From NCBI RefSeq assembly GCF_000286835.2, contig NZ_AJYD02000013.1, forward strand, positions 92,101-156,100: a stretch of DNA of 64,000 bases. Direction: 5' to 3'. Under the pieces are notes generated by a model. The model saw only the letters and a program-made list of their open reading frames with translations, ran no database searches and had not been told where the DNA came from. Source of the DNA: Enterovibrio norvegicus FF-33. Its GTDB lineage: Bacteria > Pseudomonadota > Gammaproteobacteria > Enterobacterales > Vibrionaceae. The position numbers and the translations under genes are program-made. This document shows positions 29,896 through 41,868 of this stretch, in pieces; position 1 is the first letter of the stretch; each line of letters starts with the position of its first letter.

Positions 29896-31857
29896 TTGAG
29901 TGACATGGCAAAAAACTTGATTTTATGGCTGGTTATCGCTGTTGTTCTAATGTCTGTGTTCCAGAGTTTTGGACCAGGCGACAGCGCGGGCCGTCAAGTC
30001 GACTACACAACGTTCGTCCAAGAAATAGGACAGGATAAACTACAGGATGTACAGTTCGATAATCGCGAACTGAAAGTGACACGTCGTGATGGCACGAGCT
30101 ATGTCACTTACATGCCTGTTCTCCAAGATCCAAAATTGCTGGACGACCTGATTAACTCTAAAGTTCAGGTTCGCGGTACGCCACCTGAAGAACCAAGCAT
30201 TCTTGCGTCTATTTTCATCTCTTGGTTCCCAATGCTTCTGCTTATTGGTGTGTGGATTTTCTTCATGCGTCAGATGCAAGGCGGCGGCGGCAAAGGTGCA
30301 ATGTCTTTTGGTAAGTCTAAAGCTCGCATGATGAGTGAAGATCAAATCAAAACGACGTTTGCAGATGTTGCTGGCTGTGATGAAGCAAAAGAAGACGTTA
30401 AAGAGTTGGTGGATTACCTGCGTGATCCAAGCCGTTTCCAGAAACTCGGCGGTAAAATTCCGACGGGTGTTCTAATGGTGGGTCCTCCAGGCACAGGTAA
30501 AACGCTACTGGCAAAAGCCATTGCGGGTGAAGCCAAAGTCCCATTCTTTACTATTTCAGGTTCTGATTTCGTTGAAATGTTCGTGGGTGTGGGTGCATCT
30601 CGTGTGCGTGACATGTTCGAGCAAGCGAAGAAATCATCACCATGTATTATCTTTATCGATGAAATTGATGCCGTTGGCCGTCAACGTGGTGCGGGTTTAG
30701 GTGGTGGTCACGACGAGCGTGAGCAAACCCTTAACCAGATGCTGGTTGAAATGGATGGCTTTGAAGGTAACGAAGGTATCATCGTTATCGCAGCGACTAA
30801 CCGTCCAGACGTTCTTGACCCAGCGCTTCTGCGTCCAGGTCGTTTTGACCGTCAGGTTGTTGTTGGTTTACCCGATGTCCGTGGTCGTGAGCAGATTCTT
30901 AAAGTTCACATGCGCAAAGTGCCTTTGGGTAGTGACGTAGAAGCATCACTGATTGCTCGCGGTACACCTGGATTCTCTGGTGCAGATTTGGCAAACCTGG
31001 TTAACGAAGCAGCATTGTTTGCAGCCCGCGGTAATAAGCGTGTTGTGTCGATGACTGAATTCGAACTGGCCAAAGACAAAATCATGATGGGCGCTGAGCG
31101 TAAGTCCATGGTACTGACTGAAGAGACGAAAGAATCGACGGCTTACCATGAAGCAGGCCACGCCGTTGTGGGTCGCCTCGTGCCAGAGCACGATCCTGTT
31201 TACAAAGTCTCAATCATTCCGCGCGGTCGTGCGTTGGGTGTGACCATGTATCTGCCTGAGACTGACCGTGTGAGCATGTCTCGTTTACACCTTGAATCAA
31301 TGATTTCAAGTTTGTATGGCGGTCGTTTGGCTGAAGAGATTGTTTACGGTTTCGACAACGTTTCAACCGGTGCGTCGAACGACATTGAACGCGCTACGGA
31401 TATTGCCCGTAAGATGGTGACGCAATGGGGCTTCTCTGAGAAGTTAGGTCCATTGCTATACGCTGATGATGAAGGCGAAGTTTTCCTTGGTCGTTCTGTG
31501 GCTAAATCCAAACACGTCTCAGATGAAACAGCGCGTCTTATTGACAGTGAAATTCGCGAATTGATTGACCGTAACTATCTGCGTGCGCGCAAGCTCATCG
31601 AAGATAACATGGACATCATGCATGCAATGAAAGATGCATTGATGAAATATGAAACGATTGATGCGGGTCAAATCGATGATTTGATGGAACGACGTCCTGT
31701 TCGTGAACCTGCTGGCTGGACCGCTTCGGATTCTGATAATTCAGATAACACACCGAAGACGCCAGACGCAGAAGTGGCCTCAGATGTTCCGCCATCCTCT
31801 GACAATTTGGATGCAGGCAATAAGCCCGTAGACCCAGATAAGAAGTCGGAAGCGTAA
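29896..31857 (+). CDS. ftsH: ATP-dependent zinc metalloprotease FtsH
   Basis: Hexameric membrane-anchored AAA+ protease that degrades misassembled membrane proteins, LpxC and sigma-32. There are two N-terminal membrane segments (residues 8-25 and about 105-125). Walker A GPPGTGKT is at 196-203, Walker B is IIFIDEID, the second region of homology is in [19 protein letters not shown], and the zinc site HEAGH is at 418-422. The frame can start at TTG 29896 (MSDMAKN, good distance to GGGG) or at ATG 29905 (MAKN, the E. coli database start); I list the longer one, 653 residues. Confidence 0.97.
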   Translation: MSDMAKNLILWLVIAVVLMSVFQSFGPGDSAGRQVDYTTFVQEIGQDKLQDVQFDNRELKVTRRDGTSYVTYMPVLQDPKLLDDLINSKVQVRGTPPEEPSILASIFISWFPMLLLIGVWIFFMRQMQGGGGKGAMSFGKSKARMMSEDQIKTTFADVAGCDEAKEDVKELVDYLRDPSRFQKLGGKIPTGVLMVGPPGTGKTLLAKAIAGEAKVPFFTISGSDFVEMFVGVGASRVRDMFEQAKKSSPCIIFIDEIDAVGRQRGAGLGGGHDEREQTLNQMLVEMDGFEGNEGIIVIAATNRPDVLDPALLRPGRFDRQVVVGLPDVRGREQILKVHMRKVPLGSDVEASLIARGTPGFSGADLANLVNEAALFAARGNKRVVSMTEFELAKDKIMMGAERKSMVLTEETKESTAYHEAGHAVVGRLVPEHDPVYKVSIIPRGRALGVTMYLPETDRVSMSRLHLESMISSLYGGRLAEEIVYGFDNVSTGASNDIERATDIARKMVTQWGFSEKLGPLLYADDEGEVFLGRSVAKSKHVSDETARLIDSEIRELIDRNYLRARKLIEDNMDIMHAMKDALMKYETIDAGQIDDLMERRPVREPAGWTASDSDNSDNTPKTPDAEVASDVPPSSDNLDAGNKPVDPDKKSEA

Positions 31858-31874
31858 TTGAATCGAAATATCGC

Positions 31875-31902
31875 AAAACCCCGAATCAATTCGGGGTTTT
31901 TC
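31875..31902 (+). terminator. Intrinsic terminator after ftsH
   Basis: CCCCGAA, loop TCAA, TTCGGGG and five T, flanked by A on the 5' side. Confidence 0.88.
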
Positions 31903-31943
31903 TTTTATCTGCTATAAATTCTCGAACCGAACAAAGTCCATTC

Positions 31944-32795
31944 ATGAAACTCATCTGCAAATCCAAAGTGCTAGATCTTTCTACCCCTCAAGTGATGGGG
32001 ATCCTCAACGTAACACCTGACTCTTTCTCTGATGGAGGGAGATTCAACCAGTTAGATGCTGCATTGTTTCATGCAGAAGCCATGTTAACGGCTGGAGCGT
32101 CTATTCTGGATATTGGTGGGGAATCAACGCGACCTGGCGCAGCAGACGTGTCAGAAGATGAAGAATTATCTCGGGTTGTACCTGCTATTGAAGCGATCCG
32201 CACACGTTTTAATTGTTGGATTTCTATTGATACCAGCAAAGCCAATGTGATGCGTGAGGCGACGGCTGTCGGGGCTGATCTGATTAACGATGTAAGAGCG
32301 CTGCAAGAAGAGGGAGCCCTTCAAGCAGCTGCAAATGCTGGCGTGCCTGTGTGTTTAATGCATATGCAAGGTCAGCCACGTTCCATGCAATCTAACCCAA
32401 TCTATACGAATTTACTGGATGATATTCATCAGTTTTTCGAACAACGTATTGAGGCTTGTGAAATCGCAGGAATAGCGAAAGACAAGCTGATACTAGACCC
32501 TGGTTTTGGGTTTGGTAAGACCTTGACACATAACTACCAACTGCTTTCACAGCTGGAGGTTTTTCATCGTTATGGGCTGCCAATACTGGCGGGTATGTCG
32601 AGAAAGTCCATGATTTTTAAACTTTTGGATAAAGCGCCTACCGATGTTCTCGGGGGCAGTTTAGCTTGCGCCACCATCGCTGCAATGAAAGGGGCTCAGA
32701 TCATTCGCGTACATGACGTGAAAGAGACCTCTGACGTTGTTCATGTCGTCAAAATGATGAACGAAGCAGCGGCTTTATTTGGAGAAACACAATGA
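31944..32795 (+). CDS. folP: Dihydropteroate synthase
   Basis: Condenses p-aminobenzoate with hydroxymethyl-dihydropterin pyrophosphate in folate synthesis; the sulfonamide target. 283 residues with both family signatures, [17 protein letters not shown] and [13 protein letters not shown], and the C-terminal region [23 protein letters not shown]. Its stop overlaps the start of glmM by 4 bp (ATGA), so the two are translationally coupled, as in E. coli. Confidence 0.96.
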   Translation: MKLICKSKVLDLSTPQVMGILNVTPDSFSDGGRFNQLDAALFHAEAMLTAGASILDIGGESTRPGAADVSEDEELSRVVPAIEAIRTRFNCWISIDTSKANVMREATAVGADLINDVRALQEEGALQAAANAGVPVCLMHMQGQPRSMQSNPIYTNLLDDIHQFFEQRIEACEIAGIAKDKLILDPGFGFGKTLTHNYQLLSQLEVFHRYGLPILAGMSRKSMIFKLLDKAPTDVLGGSLACATIAAMKGAQIIRVHDVKETSDVVHVVKMMNEAAALFGETQ

Positions 32796-34129
32796 CAGAA
32801 CGTAAATATTTCGGCACCGACGGTGTGCGCGGCAAAGTGGGTGAATTCCCGATCACGCCAGATTTCATTATGAAGCTTGGCTGGGCAGCAGGGCGTGTAT
32901 TGAGCCAGCAGGGAACGAAAAAGGTCTTGATTGGTAAAGACACGCGCATCTCTGGTTACATGCTGGAGTCCGCACTTGAAGCTGGCCTATCTGCTGCGGG
33001 TCTTCAAGCTGCGTTTACAGGGCCAATGCCAACGCCAGCGATTGCCTACCTCACTCAAACCTTCCGCGCCGAAGCGGGGATCGTGATTTCTGCGTCTCAC
33101 AATCCTTATTACGATAACGGCATCAAATTCTTCTCATCAGAAGGTACCAAGCTACCTGATGCGATTGAGCTGGCTATTGAAGCTGAATTGGAAAAGCCGC
33201 TGACCTGTGTAGAGTCAGCCTTGTTGGGTAAAGCTAAGCGAATTGTCGATGCAGCGGGCCGTTATATTGAGTTTTGTAAAGGGACTTTTCCTTCAGAAAT
33301 GAGCCTTAAGGGAATGAAAATTGTGATTGACTGCGCCCATGGCGCAACCTATCACATTGCCCCTTCCGTATTTTCTGAGCTGGGTGCCGATGTCATCGCT
33401 ATGGGTGTTGAACCTAACGGCATTAACATTAACGCCGAAGTCGGTGCAACTGACGTACGCGCCCTTCAAAAACGCGTAGTTGAAGAAGAAGCCCTTCTTG
33501 GCATTGCTTTTGATGGTGATGGCGATCGCGTGATCATGGTTGACCACGAAGGCAACAAAGTGGATGGCGACCAGATTGCGTATATTATTGCTCGTGAATC
33601 TCTGCGTCGTGGCGAATTGAAGGGCGGTGTTGTCGGTACACTCATGACCAATATGGGCATGGAAGTGGCGTTAAAAAACCTTGGTATTCCGTTTACCCGT
33701 GCCAAAGTAGGCGACCGCTATGTCATGGAACAGCTACTTGAAAAAGGCTGGAAAATTGGCGCTGAAAATTCAGGTCACGTTATTCTTTTGGATAAGGTCA
33801 CCACTGGCGACGCCATTGTGGCAGCATTGCAAGTGCTGGCGAGCGTCGTTGGCACTGGAATGAGTTTGAAAACACTGTGTGAAGGCATGAGTATGTTCCC
33901 ACAAGTGTTAGAGAACGTTCGTTTCAAAGGCACTAGCGACCCGCTTGAATCCGAAGCCGTGTTAGCGGCAAAAGCATCTGTCGAGTCGAAACTGGGTGAT
34001 ACAGGCCGCGTATTGCTTCGTAAGTCGGGTACTGAGCCCCTCATACGCGTTATGGTGGAAGGCGAAAATGCGGAAGATGTCCAAGCCTATGCGTTTGAGA
34101 TTGCAGACGCTGTGAAAGCGAACTGCTAA
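32792..34129 (+). CDS. glmM: Phosphoglucosamine mutase
   Basis: Interconverts glucosamine-6-P and glucosamine-1-P for UDP-GlcNAc, the precursor of peptidoglycan and LPS. 445 residues. The phosphorylated Ser102 is in [15 protein letters not shown], the Mg-binding loop is [12 protein letters not shown], and the phosphate-binding C-terminal loop is [14 protein letters not shown]. It is coupled to folP. Confidence 0.97.
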   Translation: MTERKYFGTDGVRGKVGEFPITPDFIMKLGWAAGRVLSQQGTKKVLIGKDTRISGYMLESALEAGLSAAGLQAAFTGPMPTPAIAYLTQTFRAEAGIVISASHNPYYDNGIKFFSSEGTKLPDAIELAIEAELEKPLTCVESALLGKAKRIVDAAGRYIEFCKGTFPSEMSLKGMKIVIDCAHGATYHIAPSVFSELGADVIAMGVEPNGININAEVGATDVRALQKRVVEEEALLGIAFDGDGDRVIMVDHEGNKVDGDQIAYIIARESLRRGELKGGVVGTLMTNMGMEVALKNLGIPFTRAKVGDRYVMEQLLEKGWKIGAENSGHVILLDKVTTGDAIVAALQVLASVVGTGMSLKTLCEGMSMFPQVLENVRFKGTSDPLESEAVLAAKASVESKLGDTGRVLLRKSGTEPLIRVMVEGENAEDVQAYAFEIADAVKANC

Positions 34130-34232
34130 TCGCACATACCGCTGATACATAAAACGACATTGGGCGAGAGAGACAGTTTGGTTAGAAGATGTGCAAACGC
34201 GAGGAAAAGTGCTGTTTTTTTGCATTTTTCTC

Positions 34233-34261
34233 TTGTTTCACCTGCTGGCATTCGTTAGTAT
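34233..34261 (+). promoter_or_regulatory. secG promoter
   Basis: TTGTTT, 17-bp spacer, TAGTAT, about 80 nt before secG. Confidence 0.55.
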
Positions 34262-34342
34262 TCTCTCGCTCCCAATGATGGGAGTTGCGCTAGTGAACTT
34301 AAATGTCAGCTGGCTCAACAATTTGGAACATAGGTGGAACCC

Positions 34343-34681
34343 ATGTACGAAATTCTACTTGTGATTTATCTGTTGGCCGCGCTCGGTGTTATTGGCCTGG
34401 TTTTGGTTCAACAAGGTAAAGGCGCAGATATGGGAGCCTCTTTCGGGGCTGGGGCATCAAGTACTGTATTTGGCTCTGGCGGCTCTGGAAACTTTCTGAC
34501 CCGAATGACTGCGATATTCGCAACTGTATTTTTTATACTTAGCCTTGTGCTGGGTAACTTAACATCTCACCAGATCCAAACGGGTAGTGAGTATGAAGAC
34601 CTGAGTGTGCCGCTAACTGAGCAGACGCAGGCAGGTGATGTTCCCGCTACGACAAGTGGCAACAGCGACATCCCTAACTAA
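34343..34681 (+). CDS. secG: Preprotein translocase subunit SecG
   Basis: Small inner-membrane subunit of the SecYEG channel. 112 residues, two membrane helices (about 3-22 and 55-73) separated by the conserved cytoplasmic loop [18 protein letters not shown]. The C-terminal tail after GNLTSHQ is longer than in E. coli. The ATG at 34343 has GGTGG five bases upstream and gives the family start MYEILLV; a GTG at 34334 lies in that ribosome site. tRNA-Leu follows directly, as in E. coli secG-leuU. Confidence 0.95.
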   Translation: MYEILLVIYLLAALGVIGLVLVQQGKGADMGASFGAGASSTVFGSGGSGNFLTRMTAIFATVFFILSLVLGNLTSHQIQTGSEYEDLSVPLTEQTQAGDVPATTSGNSDIPN

Positions 34682-34691
34682 GAAAAGATTT

Positions 34692-34778
<87 letters not shown>

Positions 34779-34808
34779 ATTTAAAATCCCTATTAGGGTT
34801 CACAGTGC

Positions 34809-34838
34809 TTGTATTAGTGTGTGAGGCGACGATATAAT
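34809..34838 (+). promoter_or_regulatory. Promoter of the metY-rimP-nusA-infB operon
   Basis: TTGTAT, 18-bp spacer, TATAAT. The expected start lies a few bases before the initiator tRNA gene. Confidence 0.65.
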
Positions 34839-34850
34839 GTCGCCATCGGA

Positions 34851-34927
<77 letters not shown>

Positions 34928-35005
34928 CTTTACGGCGATTGTTTAGTGAGACCAAAACAGTCGCTGGTTATGGGAAACCATGGCACAGGGTCCAGTTGCA
35001 TTAAA

Positions 35006-35026
35006 CCCCGAGATTCGGGGTTTTTT
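35006..35026 (+). terminator. First terminator/attenuator between metY and rimP
   Basis: CCCCGA, loop GAT, TCGGGG and six T. Confidence 0.85.
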
Positions 35027-35059
35027 ATTATCTGAAGATGACCATTCGAACAAATAACT

Positions 35060-35080
35060 GGGCTTTTTAGCCCTTTTTTT
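35060..35080 (+). terminator. Second terminator/attenuator between metY and rimP
   Basis: GGGC, loop TTTTTA, GCCC and seven T, ending 15 nt before the rimP start. Two consecutive terminators inside this operon fit the partial termination known at this place in E. coli, where NusA feeds back on its own operon. Confidence 0.75.
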
Positions 35081-35095
35081 ATTTCTGGGGTTTGT

Positions 35096-35551
35096 ATGAC
35101 AGGACTAGAAAAACAGCTTTTCGCTATGCTTGAAGCGCCTGTAGCGGCGTTGGACTATGAGCTTGTAGGGCTTGAATTTGTTCGCGCTGGGCAGCACTCA
35201 ACCCTTCGGGTCTTTATTGATCATGAAAATGGTATTACGGTTGAAAGCTGTGCAGAAGTGAGCCGTCAGGTTAGTGCGGTCATGGACGTCGAAGATCCAA
35301 TTACAGTAGCTTACAATCTCGAAGTTTCATCTCCGGGTTTGGAGCGACCACTTTTTAACGCTGCACATTATCAGCGTTTTATCGGCCATGAAGTCAACGT
35401 AGTGCTTAAAATGGCTATGCAAAACCGCCGCAAGTGGAAAGGTAATATTCTTTCCGTGGAAGGTGAGACTGTGACCATCAGCGTCGATGGCAACGAAGAA
35501 GCGTTCGCCCTGAGCAATATCGCCAAGGCAAACCTGGTTCCTTCATTTTAA
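35096..35551 (+). CDS. rimP: Ribosome maturation factor RimP
   Basis: 30S maturation factor needed for assembly around S5, S12 and the central pseudoknot. 151 residues: an N-terminal alpha/beta domain (to about residue 85, ending [20 protein letters not shown]) and a C-terminal Sm-like beta domain. The ATG at 35096 follows GGGGTTTGT. First protein gene of the operon after metY; nusA starts 21 nt after the stop. Confidence 0.95.
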   Translation: MTGLEKQLFAMLEAPVAALDYELVGLEFVRAGQHSTLRVFIDHENGITVESCAEVSRQVSAVMDVEDPITVAYNLEVSSPGLERPLFNAAHYQRFIGHEVNVVLKMAMQNRRKWKGNILSVEGETVTISVDGNEEAFALSNIAKANLVPSF

Positions 35552-35572
35552 GCTTAAATGAGGCATTAGTTC

Positions 35573-37060
35573 ATGAACAAAGAAATCTTGGCTGTCGTAG
35601 AAGCGGTATCCAATGAAAAAGCAGTTCCCCGCGAGCGCATTTTTGAAGCGTTGGAAACAGCTTTGGCAACGGCCACGAAAAAGAAATACGAAGCAGAAAT
35701 TGAAGTCCGCGTTGTTATCGACCGCAAAACTGGCGAGGTCGAAACTTTCCGTCGTTGGTTAGTGGTTGACGAAGTTACCATGCCAACACGTGAAATCACC
35801 TTGGAAGCAGCGCAATTCGATGACGAAACGCTTGAGCTTGGTGGTTATGTTGAAGACGACATCGAATCTGTTACGTTTGACCGAATCACGACGCAAACAG
35901 CGAAGCAAGTTATCGTACAAAAGGTACGAGAAGCTGAGCGCGAGCAAGTCGTTGAGCAGTTCATGGACAATGAAGGTGAGCTAATCACTGGTATTGTCAA
36001 GAAGGTCAACCGTGATTTGATCATCGTTGATTTGGGCAACAACGCAGAAGCGGCAATCCAACGTGACGATCAATTACCACGTGAAAATTTCCGTCCAGGC
36101 GACCGCGTGCGCGGTTTGCTGTATGCTGTGCGTCCTGAAGCCCGTGGCTTCCAATTGTTCATGACTCGCTCTAAGTCTGAAATGCTGATCGAACTGTTCC
36201 GCATTGAAGTGCCAGAAGTTGGCGAAGAAATGATTGAGATCATGGGCGCAGCCCGTGATCCTGGCTCACGTGCAAAAATTGCCGTGAAGACGAATGACAA
36301 GCGTATTGACCCTGTTGGTGCGTGTGTTGGTATGCGTGGCGCGCGTGTTCAAGCTGTTTCAGGTGAACTTGGTGGTGAGCGTATCGATATCGTTTTGTGG
36401 GATGATAACCCTGCACAACTTGTTATCAACGCGATGGCACCAGCGGAAGTTGCGTCTATTATCGTAGACGAAGATACCCATACTATGGATATCGCTGTCG
36501 AAGCGGACAACTTAGCGCAAGCTATCGGTCGTAACGGTCAAAACGTACGTCTAGCATCTCAACTTACGGGTTGGGTGTTGAACGTCATGACTGTTGATGA
36601 TCTGAAGAAGAAACACCAGGAAGAAGCTGGCCAGTCTATTGAACTGTTCAGTAAGCACCTGGATATCGACGAAGATTTCGCAGCAATGTTGGTTGAAGAA
36701 GGTTTCACCACATTGGAAGAAGTTGCTTACGTACCAGCTGCAGAGCTGATGGAAGTCAACGGTCTTGATGAAGATACCGTTGAAGAACTACGTAGCCGTG
36801 CAAAAGAAGCACTGACCACTATCGCACTGGCGAAAGAAGAAATCCTTGACGGTGCAGAGCCCGCTGAAGACCTATTGGGTCTGGAAGGTTTGGAGCGTGA
36901 TATGGCGTTCCGCCTAGCAGCAAAAGGCATCTGTACATTGGAAGATCTGGCTGACCAAGGCACTGATGATCTTCTTGATATCGAGGAAATGGATGAAGTT
37001 AAAGCGGGCGAGCTTATTATGGCTGCGCGCAATATTTGCTGGTTCAGCGACGAAGCTTAA
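35573..37060 (+). CDS. nusA: Transcription termination/antitermination factor NusA
   Basis: Binds RNA polymerase and nascent RNA and modulates pausing, termination and antitermination. 495 residues. Domains: RNA polymerase-binding NTD (1-130), S1 domain (about 135-200, [20 protein letters not shown]), two KH domains (about 205-345, [19 protein letters not shown] and [17 protein letters not shown]), and two acidic AR repeats at the C-terminus, present in gammaproteobacteria. It probably regulates the leader terminators of its own operon. Confidence 0.98.
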   Translation: MNKEILAVVEAVSNEKAVPRERIFEALETALATATKKKYEAEIEVRVVIDRKTGEVETFRRWLVVDEVTMPTREITLEAAQFDDETLELGGYVEDDIESVTFDRITTQTAKQVIVQKVREAEREQVVEQFMDNEGELITGIVKKVNRDLIIVDLGNNAEAAIQRDDQLPRENFRPGDRVRGLLYAVRPEARGFQLFMTRSKSEMLIELFRIEVPEVGEEMIEIMGAARDPGSRAKIAVKTNDKRIDPVGACVGMRGARVQAVSGELGGERIDIVLWDDNPAQLVINAMAPAEVASIIVDEDTHTMDIAVEADNLAQAIGRNGQNVRLASQLTGWVLNVMTVDDLKKKHQEEAGQSIELFSKHLDIDEDFAAMLVEEGFTTLEEVAYVPAAELMEVNGLDEDTVEELRSRAKEALTTIALAKEEILDGAEPAEDLLGLEGLERDMAFRLAAKGICTLEDLADQGTDDLLDIEEMDEVKAGELIMAARNICWFSDEA

Positions 37061-37081
37061 GCGCAGCAAAGGAGGAGCAGA

Positions 37082-39778
37082 ATGTCAGAGGTTACAGTTA
37101 AAGCACTGGCGAGCGAGATCGATACGCCGGTAGATCGTTTGCTTAAGCAATTTCAAGATGCCGGTATTCAAAAGTCGGCAGAAGACAGCGTAAGCCAAGA
37201 TGAGAAGCAAACTTTGCTTTCTCACCTGAAACGTGAGCACGGCGACGATGGTAGCGCTCCAACTCGACTGACGTTACAGCGCAAAAAACGCAGCACATTG
37301 AGTGTTTCAGGTGCTGGCGGAAAGAGTAAGGATGTTCAGGTAGAAGTGCGTAAGAAACGTACCTACGTGAAGCGCAGCGACCTCGAAGAACAACGTGTAG
37401 TGCAGGAAGCAGCACAACGTGAAGCTGAAGAAGCAGCACAGCGAGAGGCTGAGGAAAAAGCCCGTCGCGCCGCTGAAGAAACAGCGAAGCGAGAAGCCGA
37501 AGAAAAAGCAAAACGCGAAGCTGAAGAGAAAGCTAAGCGCGACGCTGAAGAAAAAGCACGCGTTGCGACTGAAAAATCTAAAGCGTTGAATGAGAACTCT
37601 GAACAAAGAGCATCTCGTGAAGCGGCAGAGTCGCAAGCAAAAAATGAAGCTGATGAACTCAAGCGTCGCCAGGAAGAGGAAGCCAAGCGTAGAGCTGAAG
37701 AAGAAAGTCAGCGCCAGCTAGAAGAGGCACGCAAAATGGCAGAATTGAATGAAGAGCGTTGGAGTAAGCAAGAAGTGGTAGCAGATGTAATGGAAGCAAC
37801 CGATCATCACGTTACAACTTTCCAGCATGCACGTGAAGCAGAAGACGAAGCGGATCGCCGCCAAGAAGCCGCTCCACGTCGCCGTAAGAAGAAAAAGTCA
37901 GCACAAGACAAAGACGATTCATCTGCGAATCGCGGTCGTGGCGGTAGAGGCGGTAAGCTAAAAGGACGTATGTCCAAGCCGACTTCTATGCAGCATGGTT
38001 TCCAGAAACCAGTACAGAAAGTTAACCGTGATGTAGAGATCGGTGAAACGGTAACTGTTGCTGAACTGGCTAACAAGATGGCTATTAAAGCTACCGAAGT
38101 TATCAAGACCATGATGAAGATGGGTGCTATGGCAACCATCAACCAAGTTATCGACCAAGAAACTGCAGCACTTGTTGCAGAAGAAATGGGTCACAAAGTT
38201 GTTCTTCGTAAAGAGAACGAACTTGAAGAAGCGGTCATGCTGGATCGTGATGACAGTGCAAAACGTGAACCACGTGCACCAGTTGTTACTATCATGGGTC
38301 ACGTTGACCACGGTAAAACGTCGCTACTTGACTACATTCGTAAAGCGCATGTTGCTTCAGGCGAAGCGGGTGGTATTACTCAGCACATCGGTGCATACCA
38401 CGTTGAAACGCCAAACGGCATGATCACCTTCTTGGATACTCCAGGACACGCAGCGTTTACATCAATGCGTGCACGTGGTGCGAAAGCAACAGATATCGTT
38501 GTTCTGGTTGTTGCAGCAGATGATGGCGTAATGCCACAAACTGTCGAAGCTATCCAGCACGCAAAAGCGGCCGATGTGCCACTTATCGTTGCAGTGAACA
38601 AGATTGATAAAGAAGCAGCAAACCCAGATCAAGTGAAAAACGAACTGTCTCAGCACAACGTTATGTCAGAAGATTGGGGCGGCGAAAACATGTTCGTTCA
38701 TGTTTCAGCTAAGCAAGGTCTTAATATCGATGAGCTGTTGGAAGCTATCTTGCTTCAATCTGAAGTTCTTGAACTTCAAGCCGTACGTGACAGCATGGCA
38801 AGCGGTGTGGTTATCGAATCACGTCTAGACAAAGGCCGTGGCCCAGTTGCAACTGTTCTGGTTCAAGAAGGTACGCTGAAGAAAGGCGATATCGTTCTGT
38901 GTGGTCTGGAATATGGCCGTGTTCGTGCAATGCGCGATGAGAACGGTAAAGACGTTGAAGAAGCTGGTCCGTCTATCCCTGTGGAAATCCTGGGTCTATC
39001 AGGTGTACCACAAGCGGGTGACGAAGCGACCGTTGTTCGTGATGAGCGTAAAGCACGTGAAGTTGCCCTGTATCGTCAAGGTAAATTCCGCGATGTTAAA
39101 CTGGCTCGCCAGCAGAAAGCTAAGTTGGAGAACATGTTCTCTAACATGACTGAAGGCGAAGTGTCTGAGCTGAACATTGTACTGAAAGCTGATGTACAAG
39201 GTTCTGTTGAAGCGATTGCTGATTCACTGGTTAAACTTTCAACTGATGAAGTGAAAGTGAAGATCGTTGGTTCAGGTGTTGGTGCAATCACTGAAACTGA
39301 TGCTGTGCTGGCCGCTGCGTCAAATGCAATTTTGGTAGGCTTTAACGTTCGTGCAGATGCATCAGCGCGTAAGACTATCGAAGCAGAAAGCTTGGATCTA
39401 CGTTACTACTCAGTGATCTACGCCCTGATTGATGAAGTGAAACAAGCGATGAGCGGTATGCTTGCGCCTGAGTTCAAACAAGAAATCATGGGTCTGGCTG
39501 AAGTACGTGAAGTCTTCAAGTCACCTAAGATTGGTGCAATTGCAGGCTGTATCGTTTCTGAAGGTACCATCAAGCGTAACAACCCAATCCGCGTTCTGCG
39601 TGATAACGTTGTTATCTATGAAGGTGAGCTAGAGTCACTGCGTCGCTTTAAAGATGACGTTAACGAAGTCGCTAAAGGCTACGAGTGTGGTATCGGCGTT
39701 AAGAACTACAACGATGTTCGCCCAGGCGACCAAATCGAAGTATTCGAAATCGTTGAAGTTAAGCGTACTATCGAATAA
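37082..39778 (+). CDS. infB: Translation initiation factor IF-2
   Basis: GTPase that delivers initiator fMet-tRNA (encoded by metY in the same operon) to the 30S subunit. 898 residues. Residues 1-50 are an IF2 N-domain, and about 100-235 is a highly charged helical linker built on [12 protein letters not shown] repeats. A second N-domain lies near 310-360 ([20 protein letters not shown]), then the G domain with G1 GHVDHGKT at 406-413, G3 DTPGHAAF and G4 NKID, then the C1/C2 domains. The ribosome site AAAGGAGG is strong. Internal start sites like those for IF2-beta in E. coli are possible, but I cannot confirm them. Confidence 0.98.
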   Translation: MSEVTVKALASEIDTPVDRLLKQFQDAGIQKSAEDSVSQDEKQTLLSHLKREHGDDGSAPTRLTLQRKKRSTLSVSGAGGKSKDVQVEVRKKRTYVKRSDLEEQRVVQEAAQREAEEAAQREAEEKARRAAEETAKREAEEKAKREAEEKAKRDAEEKARVATEKSKALNENSEQRASREAAESQAKNEADELKRRQEEEAKRRAEEESQRQLEEARKMAELNEERWSKQEVVADVMEATDHHVTTFQHAREAEDEADRRQEAAPRRRKKKKSAQDKDDSSANRGRGGRGGKLKGRMSKPTSMQHGFQKPVQKVNRDVEIGETVTVAELANKMAIKATEVIKTMMKMGAMATINQVIDQETAALVAEEMGHKVVLRKENELEEAVMLDRDDSAKREPRAPVVTIMGHVDHGKTSLLDYIRKAHVASGEAGGITQHIGAYHVETPNGMITFLDTPGHAAFTSMRARGAKATDIVVLVVAADDGVMPQTVEAIQHAKAADVPLIVAVNKIDKEAANPDQVKNELSQHNVMSEDWGGENMFVHVSAKQGLNIDELLEAILLQSEVLELQAVRDSMASGVVIESRLDKGRGPVATVLVQEGTLKKGDIVLCGLEYGRVRAMRDENGKDVEEAGPSIPVEILGLSGVPQAGDEATVVRDERKAREVALYRQGKFRDVKLARQQKAKLENMFSNMTEGEVSELNIVLKADVQGSVEAIADSLVKLSTDEVKVKIVGSGVGAITETDAVLAAASNAILVGFNVRADASARKTIEAESLDLRYYSVIYALIDEVKQAMSGMLAPEFKQEIMGLAEVREVFKSPKIGAIAGCIVSEGTIKRNNPIRVLRDNVVIYEGELESLRRFKDDVNEVAKGYECGIGVKNYNDVRPGDQIEVFEIVEVKRTIE

Positions 39779-39814
39779 TAGCTACCTGTAACAGGTTGTT
39801 TATAAACACCATGG

Positions 39815-39838
39815 GGGGAAGTGCTAAGCGCTTTCCCC
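39815..39838 (+). other. Hairpin between infB and rbfA
   Basis: GGGGAAGTGC, loop TAA, GCGCTTTCCCC: about ten pairs with one bulged base and one G-T pair, without a T run. A processing or stability hairpin is more likely than a terminator. Confidence 0.45.
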
Positions 39839-39862
39839 TATTCTTTATCAGAGAAGAGAGTT

Positions 39863-40255
39863 ATGGCCAAAGAATTTAGCCGTACCCAACGCGTATCGCA
39901 ACAAGTGCAAAAAGAAGTCGCGCTTATCCTGCAACGCGAAATTAAAGACCCACGCATTAGCATGGTAACCGTGTCAGGCGTTGATGTTTCACGTGACCTT
40001 GCGTATGCAAAAATTCATGTGACCTTTTTGACGACAGGCGATCAAACGGCAGAAGCTGGTTTGGAAGCACTGAACGAGCAAGCATGGTATGTTCGTACTT
40101 TGTTAGGTAAAGCCATTCGTCTGCGTATCACACCTGAAGTTATCTTCGTGTTTGACCAGTCACTCACTGAAGGTATGCGTATCTCGAACCTTGTCACCAG
40201 TGCTGTTAAATCAGACGAAGCGCGCCGCGCAGATGTTGATGGGGAAGAAGAGTAA
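39863..40255 (+). CDS. rbfA: Ribosome-binding factor A
   Basis: Cold-shock 30S maturation factor with a type II KH fold, acting on the 5' helix of 16S rRNA. 130 residues. The family N-terminus [20 protein letters not shown] follows MAKE, and the conserved [20 protein letters not shown] lies mid-protein. The ATG at 39863 was chosen (GAAGAGAG upstream); the frame extends to 39821 without support. Its stop overlaps the truB start by one base (TAATG). Confidence 0.96.
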   Translation: MAKEFSRTQRVSQQVQKEVALILQREIKDPRISMVTVSGVDVSRDLAYAKIHVTFLTTGDQTAEAGLEALNEQAWYVRTLLGKAIRLRITPEVIFVFDQSLTEGMRISNLVTSAVKSDEARRADVDGEEE

Positions 40256-41202
40256 TGGGTCGTCGTCCACGTCGTCGCGGACGTCCTGTTGACGGGATCG
40301 TTCTGCTGGATAAACCAAGCGGTATTACCTCCAATGGTGCTTTGCAGGAAGTGAAACGCATTTTCTTTGCAGAAAAAGCGGGTCATACCGGCGCACTAGA
40401 CCCATTGGCGACAGGTATGCTGCCAATCTGTTTTGGTGAAGCAACCAAGTTCTCCCAATTTTTGCTCGACTCTGACAAGCGTTATGTTGTTGTCGCGAAA
40501 TTGGGTGAGCGTACCAACACGTCTGATTCAGACGGTGAAGTGGTTGAAACTCGTGATGTCAACGTCAATCTAGAACAGCTTGAAGGCTTTATTGCGGGTT
40601 TCCGTGGTGAAACGATGCAAGTGCCTTCTATGTTCTCTGCGTTGAAATACGAAGGTAAACCCCTTTACGAATATGCGCGTGCGGGTATCGAAGTGCCTCG
40701 CGTAGCACGTAAGATCAATGTGTACGAAATCTCCCTATTACGTTTTGAAGGCGATGAAGTGGAGATGGAGGTGCATTGCTCTAAGGGCACGTATATCCGT
40801 ACCATCGTTGATGATCTTGGCGAAATGTTAGGCTGTGGCGCACATGTCATTGCCCTTCGCCGCATTGGTGTGTCACGTTACCCTATCGAGAAGATGGTAA
40901 CGTTGGAACAGCTGGAAGCACTGCTTGAGCAAGCGCGCGAGCAAGAAGTTCAGCCACGCGAGTTGCTTGATTCTCTTTTGTTGCCTCTGGATTCAGCGGT
41001 ACAAGATTTAGAAGAAGTTAATTTGCTTCCTGCGGTAGCAAGTTATGCATTACAAGGTCAGGCAGTACAAGCGTCAAACGCGCCTACTGAAGGCCAAGTG
41101 CGCATGACGGTTGGCGAAGAGCGCACCTTTATCGGTGTTGGTGAGATTGACGCTGATGGCATGGTTGCACCTCGCCGTTTGGTCAACGCTCGCCCAGAGT
41201 AA
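40255..41202 (+). CDS. truB: tRNA pseudouridine-55 synthase TruB
   Basis: Makes the universal pseudouridine 55 in the tRNA T-loop. 315 residues. Catalytic Asp49 is in [15 protein letters not shown], the fold continues with [17 protein letters not shown] and [12 protein letters not shown], and a C-terminal PUA-like domain follows (about 245-312). Translation is coupled to rbfA through the TAATG junction. Confidence 0.97.
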   Translation: MGRRPRRRGRPVDGIVLLDKPSGITSNGALQEVKRIFFAEKAGHTGALDPLATGMLPICFGEATKFSQFLLDSDKRYVVVAKLGERTNTSDSDGEVVETRDVNVNLEQLEGFIAGFRGETMQVPSMFSALKYEGKPLYEYARAGIEVPRVARKINVYEISLLRFEGDEVEMEVHCSKGTYIRTIVDDLGEMLGCGAHVIALRRIGVSRYPIEKMVTLEQLEALLEQAREQEVQPRELLDSLLLPLDSAVQDLEEVNLLPAVASYALQGQAVQASNAPTEGQVRMTVGEERTFIGVGEIDADGMVAPRRLVNARPE

Positions 41203-41244
41203 ACGCGCAAGCGATGAAAAAATATTTGGTGGGCGCTATATCGA

Positions 41245-41273
41245 TTGCCTTATTAAGGGAAGCGCTGTAGAAT
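41245..41273 (+). promoter_or_regulatory. rpsO promoter
   Basis: TTGCCT, 17-bp spacer, TAGAAT; the transcript leader before rpsO would be about 65 nt. Confidence 0.7.
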
Positions 41274-41346
41274 CCGCCGCTCGGGTGTCTGGCTGAATCA
41301 GAGATTGGCTGACACAAATTCAACCTTTTACATTTAGGAATAGACT

Positions 41347-41616
41347 ATGTCTCTGAATGCAGAAACTAAAGCAGCAATCGTTGCTGATTACGCTCAAGGC
41401 ACTAACGACACTGGTTCTCCAGAAGTTCAAGTAGCGCTTCTTACTGCTTCTATCAATCACCTGCAAGGCCACTTCGCTGAGCACAAAGGTGATCACCACA
41501 GCCGCCGCGGTCTGCTGCGCATGGTTTCACGTCGCCGTAAGCTTCTGGATTACCTGAAGCGTAAAAACGCTGACCGTTACCTAGAAGTAATCAAGCGTCT
41601 AGGTCTGCGTCGCTAA
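41347..41616 (+). CDS. rpsO: 30S ribosomal protein S15
   Basis: Primary 16S rRNA-binding protein of the platform, 89 residues. It has the conserved signature [20 protein letters not shown] in the local form [20 protein letters not shown]. In E. coli S15 represses its own translation through a leader pseudoknot; I did not establish one here. pnp follows after 422 bp. Confidence 0.98.
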   Translation: MSLNAETKAAIVADYAQGTNDTGSPEVQVALLTASINHLQGHFAEHKGDHHSRRGLLRMVSRRRKLLDYLKRKNADRYLEVIKRLGLRR

Positions 41617-41646
41617 TAAGCCTTTGGCTTTTAAGCACCGCAAGCC

Positions 41647-41681
41647 GAAAAGGAGTCCTCGTGACTCCTTTTCTCGTTTTT
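41647..41681 (+). terminator. Terminator between rpsO and pnp
   Basis: GAAAAGGAGTC, loop CTCGT, GACTCCTTTTC, then TCGTTTTT. E. coli also has a partial terminator at this place. Confidence 0.8.
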
Positions 41682-41759
41682 GTTCCCGCCTTTTTTCATC
41701 CCTCAACTATTATTCGTTCGAGAATTTTTTGGGCTTGTGCCTATCGTGACCGCTTTTTG

Positions 41760-41780
41760 ACTCGATCAAATGAATCGAGT
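41760..41780. repeat. Inverted repeat upstream of the pnp promoter region
   Basis: Perfect ACTCGAT and ATCGAGT arms around a seven-base spacer. No T tail. A possible operator or hairpin; it lies about 70 bp before a TATAAT (41848-41853) that has no good -35. Confidence 0.5.
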
Positions 41781-41868
41781 TGCGTTAACCCTTGAGCATA
41801 ACCCCAGTAATTCTTGCCGAAACATGCAACTTGCGACAGTTTGGGTATATAATATTGGCGCTTTCATT

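Noticed and set aside
34130..34342. Possible small RNA gene between glmM and secG
   Set aside because: Only a secG promoter is visible. There is no terminator-like hairpin to end a separate transcript.
37380..37700. Repetitive GAAGC/AAAGC-rich DNA as a possible repeat array
   Set aside because: It encodes the charged helical linker of IF-2; the periodicity comes from [12 protein letters not shown] codons, not from a DNA repeat or CRISPR.
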